A model generated the notes under the pieces. That model was not told the origin of the DNA. It saw only the letters and a program-made list of their open reading frames with translations, and ran no database searches. A program made the position numbers and the translations under genes. From positions 1 to 5,707 of the forward strand of contig JACOTK010000228.1 in assembly GCA_016178435.1 (NCBI GenBank): a DNA stretch of 5,707 nt, given 5' to 3'. Shown here in pieces: positions 4,290 to 5,707 of the stretch. The stretch comes from Actinomycetota bacterium (lineage in GTDB: Bacteria; Actinomycetota; Acidimicrobiia; Acidimicrobiales; CADCSY01). Numbering within the stretch: the stretch's first letter is position 1; each line of letters begins with the position of its first letter.

Positions 4290-5707
4290 GACCCCGCCTT
4301 CACCATGGGCCGAGGCACGATCGAGACGGGGACCACGCCCCCACTGCGGAGATCCTGGCCCGTGCCCTGACTGCCTCCCGCCGGCGGCGTGGCAGAGGCG
4401 ACGACATGTTCGATCGAATAGCCCGTGCAGGCGCCGCAGTCGTAACAGGGCGTCCAGCGACAGTCCTCCAGACCCACTTCCTCCAACGCCGAACGCCAGT
4501 CCTGCCAGAGGAAGTCCTTGTGCAGACCTGCCGAGAGGTGATCCCAGGGGAGCACTTCATCCTCCGTGCGATGCCGATGCGCCACGTCGTCGACACTCAT
4601 CCCGTGCGCGGCCATGGCCTCGGTCCACAGGTCGAGGCGGAAGTGCTCCGACCACTCCTGGAAGATGCCCCCGTTGCGCCAGACCCGCTCGATGACCGGG
4701 CCCATGCGGCGGTCCCCACGGCTCACCAGACCCTCGGCGAGCGTCGCCTTCGGGTCGTGCCACTTCAGCTGCACCGCCTTGTCACGACGAAGGTCGTCCC
4801 GCAGGAGGTTGACCTTGCGCTGCAACTCCTCGGTCGTGTTCTGACCGAACCACTGGAACGGTGTCTGGGCCTTGGGCACGAAGCCTCCGACCGACACCGT
4901 GATCGAGGCCGAGCGACTGTGTCGGCGACCGACCTCGACGCAGTTTCGCGCCAACTCGGCAATGCCGAGCGTGTCCTCGTCGGTCTCGGTTGGCAGGCCT
5001 GTGAGGAAGTAGAGCTTCGCCCGCCGCCAACCCTGGCTGAACGCCCCTTCGATGGCCCCGTACAGGTCGTCCTCACGAATGAGCTTGTTGATGACCTGGC
5101 GCATGCGCCACGAGCCCGCCTCCGGGGCAAACGTCAGCCCCGTGCGTCGAGCACGCTGAAGCTGGGCGGCGAGGCCGACGGTGAACGCGTCGACCCGCAA
5201 CGAAGGCAGCGACACCGAGACCCGGCTGCAACCTGTCGCGTCGTCGAAGGTGTCGGCGACCACCTGTTCGATGCCCGAGAAGTCCGCGGTGGACAGCGAG
5301 GTGAGCGCGACCTCGTCGTAGCCGGTCCGTCGCAAACCGTCCCGAATCATCTCACGCACCTGATCGGCAGGGCGCTCGCGAACCGGACGGGTGATCATGC
5401 CCGCCTGACAGAATCGGCAACCGCGCGTGCAACCCCGGAAGACCTCGACGTTCAGACGGTCGTGCACCACCTCGGTGAGGGGTACCAGACGACGCCTCGG
5501 GTAGGGCCAGTCGGCCAGATCCGCAATGGTGCGCTTCTCGACCTTGGCGGGCACATCGGGGTACCGCGGCGTGACGGCAACCAGGCGGCCTCCCTCGTAG
5601 GCGGCTTCGTAGAGGGAGGGAACGTAGACCCCGGGCACGGAGGCGAGCGCACGCAGGACCTGAGCACGCGACCCCTCGGTGCGACCCCCGGATTTCCACT
5701 CCCCGAC
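4286..5707 (-). CDS. B12-binding-type radical SAM protein, TIGR03960-like (N-terminus outside window)
   Basis: 473 residues are visible and the frame stays open to the right edge, so the gene starts beyond 5707. The [4Fe-4S]-SAM motif is CTRGCRFC (visible residues 93-100, cysteines 93, 97 and 100). It is followed by GLPTE (236-240) and PKAQTPFQW (278-286), both typical of this family. Near the C-terminus a second cluster, C416-x4-C421-x2-C424-x2-C427, could bind an auxiliary iron-sulfur centre. The visible N-terminus includes PGVYVPSLYE, which in this family follows the B12-binding domain; that domain is presumed, not seen. A GTG at 5638 is just an internal valine, because family-like sequence continues upstream of it. 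The reaction is unknown to me; a methylation or other radical modification would fit the cofactors. The gene overlaps its DUF2344 partner by 4 bp and heads the RNase E/G operon. Confidence 0.92.
   Translation of the reverse strand, partial: VGEWKSGGRTEGSRAQVLRALASVPGVYVPSLYEAAYEGGRLVAVTPRYPDVPAKVEKRTIADLADWPYPRRRLVPLTEVVHDRLNVEVFRGCTRGCRFCQAGMITRPVRERPADQVREMIRDGLRRTGYDEVALTSLSTADFSGIEQVVADTFDDATGCSRVSVSLPSLRVDAFTVGLAAQLQRARRTGLTFAPEAGSWRMRQVINKLIREDDLYGAIEGAFSQGWRRAKLYFLTGLPTETDEDTLGIAELARNCVEVGRRHSRSASITVSVGGFVPKAQTPFQWFGQNTTEELQRKVNLLRDDLRRDKAVQLKWHDPKATLAEGLVSRGDRRMGPVIERVWRNGGIFQEWSEHFRLDLWTEAMAAHGMSVDDVAHRHRTEDEVLPWDHLSAGLHKDFLWQDWRSALEEVGLEDCRWTPCYDCGACTGYSIEHVVASATPPAGGSQGTGQDLRSGGVVPVSIVPRPMVKAGS

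Noticed and set aside
5636..5638. A GTG that could be taken as the start of a 450-residue radical SAM protein.
   Set aside because: The frame continues to the window edge with sequence that fits the family just before PGVYVPS, so the gene is truncated by the window rather than starting here.

Overview
This is a high-G+C bacterial window whose gene order and protein types point to an actinomycete (Actinomycetota). The RNase E/G has a long disordered N-terminal arm, as actinobacterial homologues do. Two promoters look leaderless or nearly so, with TANNNT -10 boxes beside the start codons. An Acidimicrobiia-type lineage is plausible but is a guess. Most of the window is a known conserved neighbourhood read on the minus strand: B12-binding-type radical SAM protein, DUF2344/TIGR03936 partner, RNase E/G, ribosomal protein L21 (rplU), ribosomal protein L27 (rpmA).

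Layout from right to left, in the minus-strand direction of transcription. At 5707-4286 lies the C-terminal 473 residues of a radical SAM enzyme; its N-terminus, where the family carries its B12-binding domain, is beyond the window. It overlaps by 4 bp (ATGA) with the DUF2344 gene (4289-3549). That gene is followed after 19 bp by an RNase E/G gene whose likely start is 3529 and whose stop is at 1628. These three genes look like one translationally coupled operon. RplU (717-409) and rpmA (405-154), 3 bp apart, form a second transcription unit on the same strand.

Two things interrupt the expected order. A plus-strand short-chain dehydrogenase/reductase gene (780-1547) sits between the RNase gene and rplU. 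It converges with the RNase gene across an 80-bp GC-rich spacer holding three 14-bp tandem repeats, and diverges from rplU across a 62-bp promoter region. At the left edge (1-132), the C-terminal 43 codons of an IS110-family transposase run toward the end of rpmA, where obgE would commonly be expected. No obgE is seen in the window.

The ribosomal proteins and the RNase are housekeeping translation and RNA-processing genes. The radical SAM/DUF2344 pair is widely conserved beside them but, as far as I know, has no established reaction; it is the best candidate here for undescribed biochemistry. No RNA genes, CRISPR array or clear intrinsic (U-tract) terminator were found. No stretch longer than 300 bp lacks a gene.
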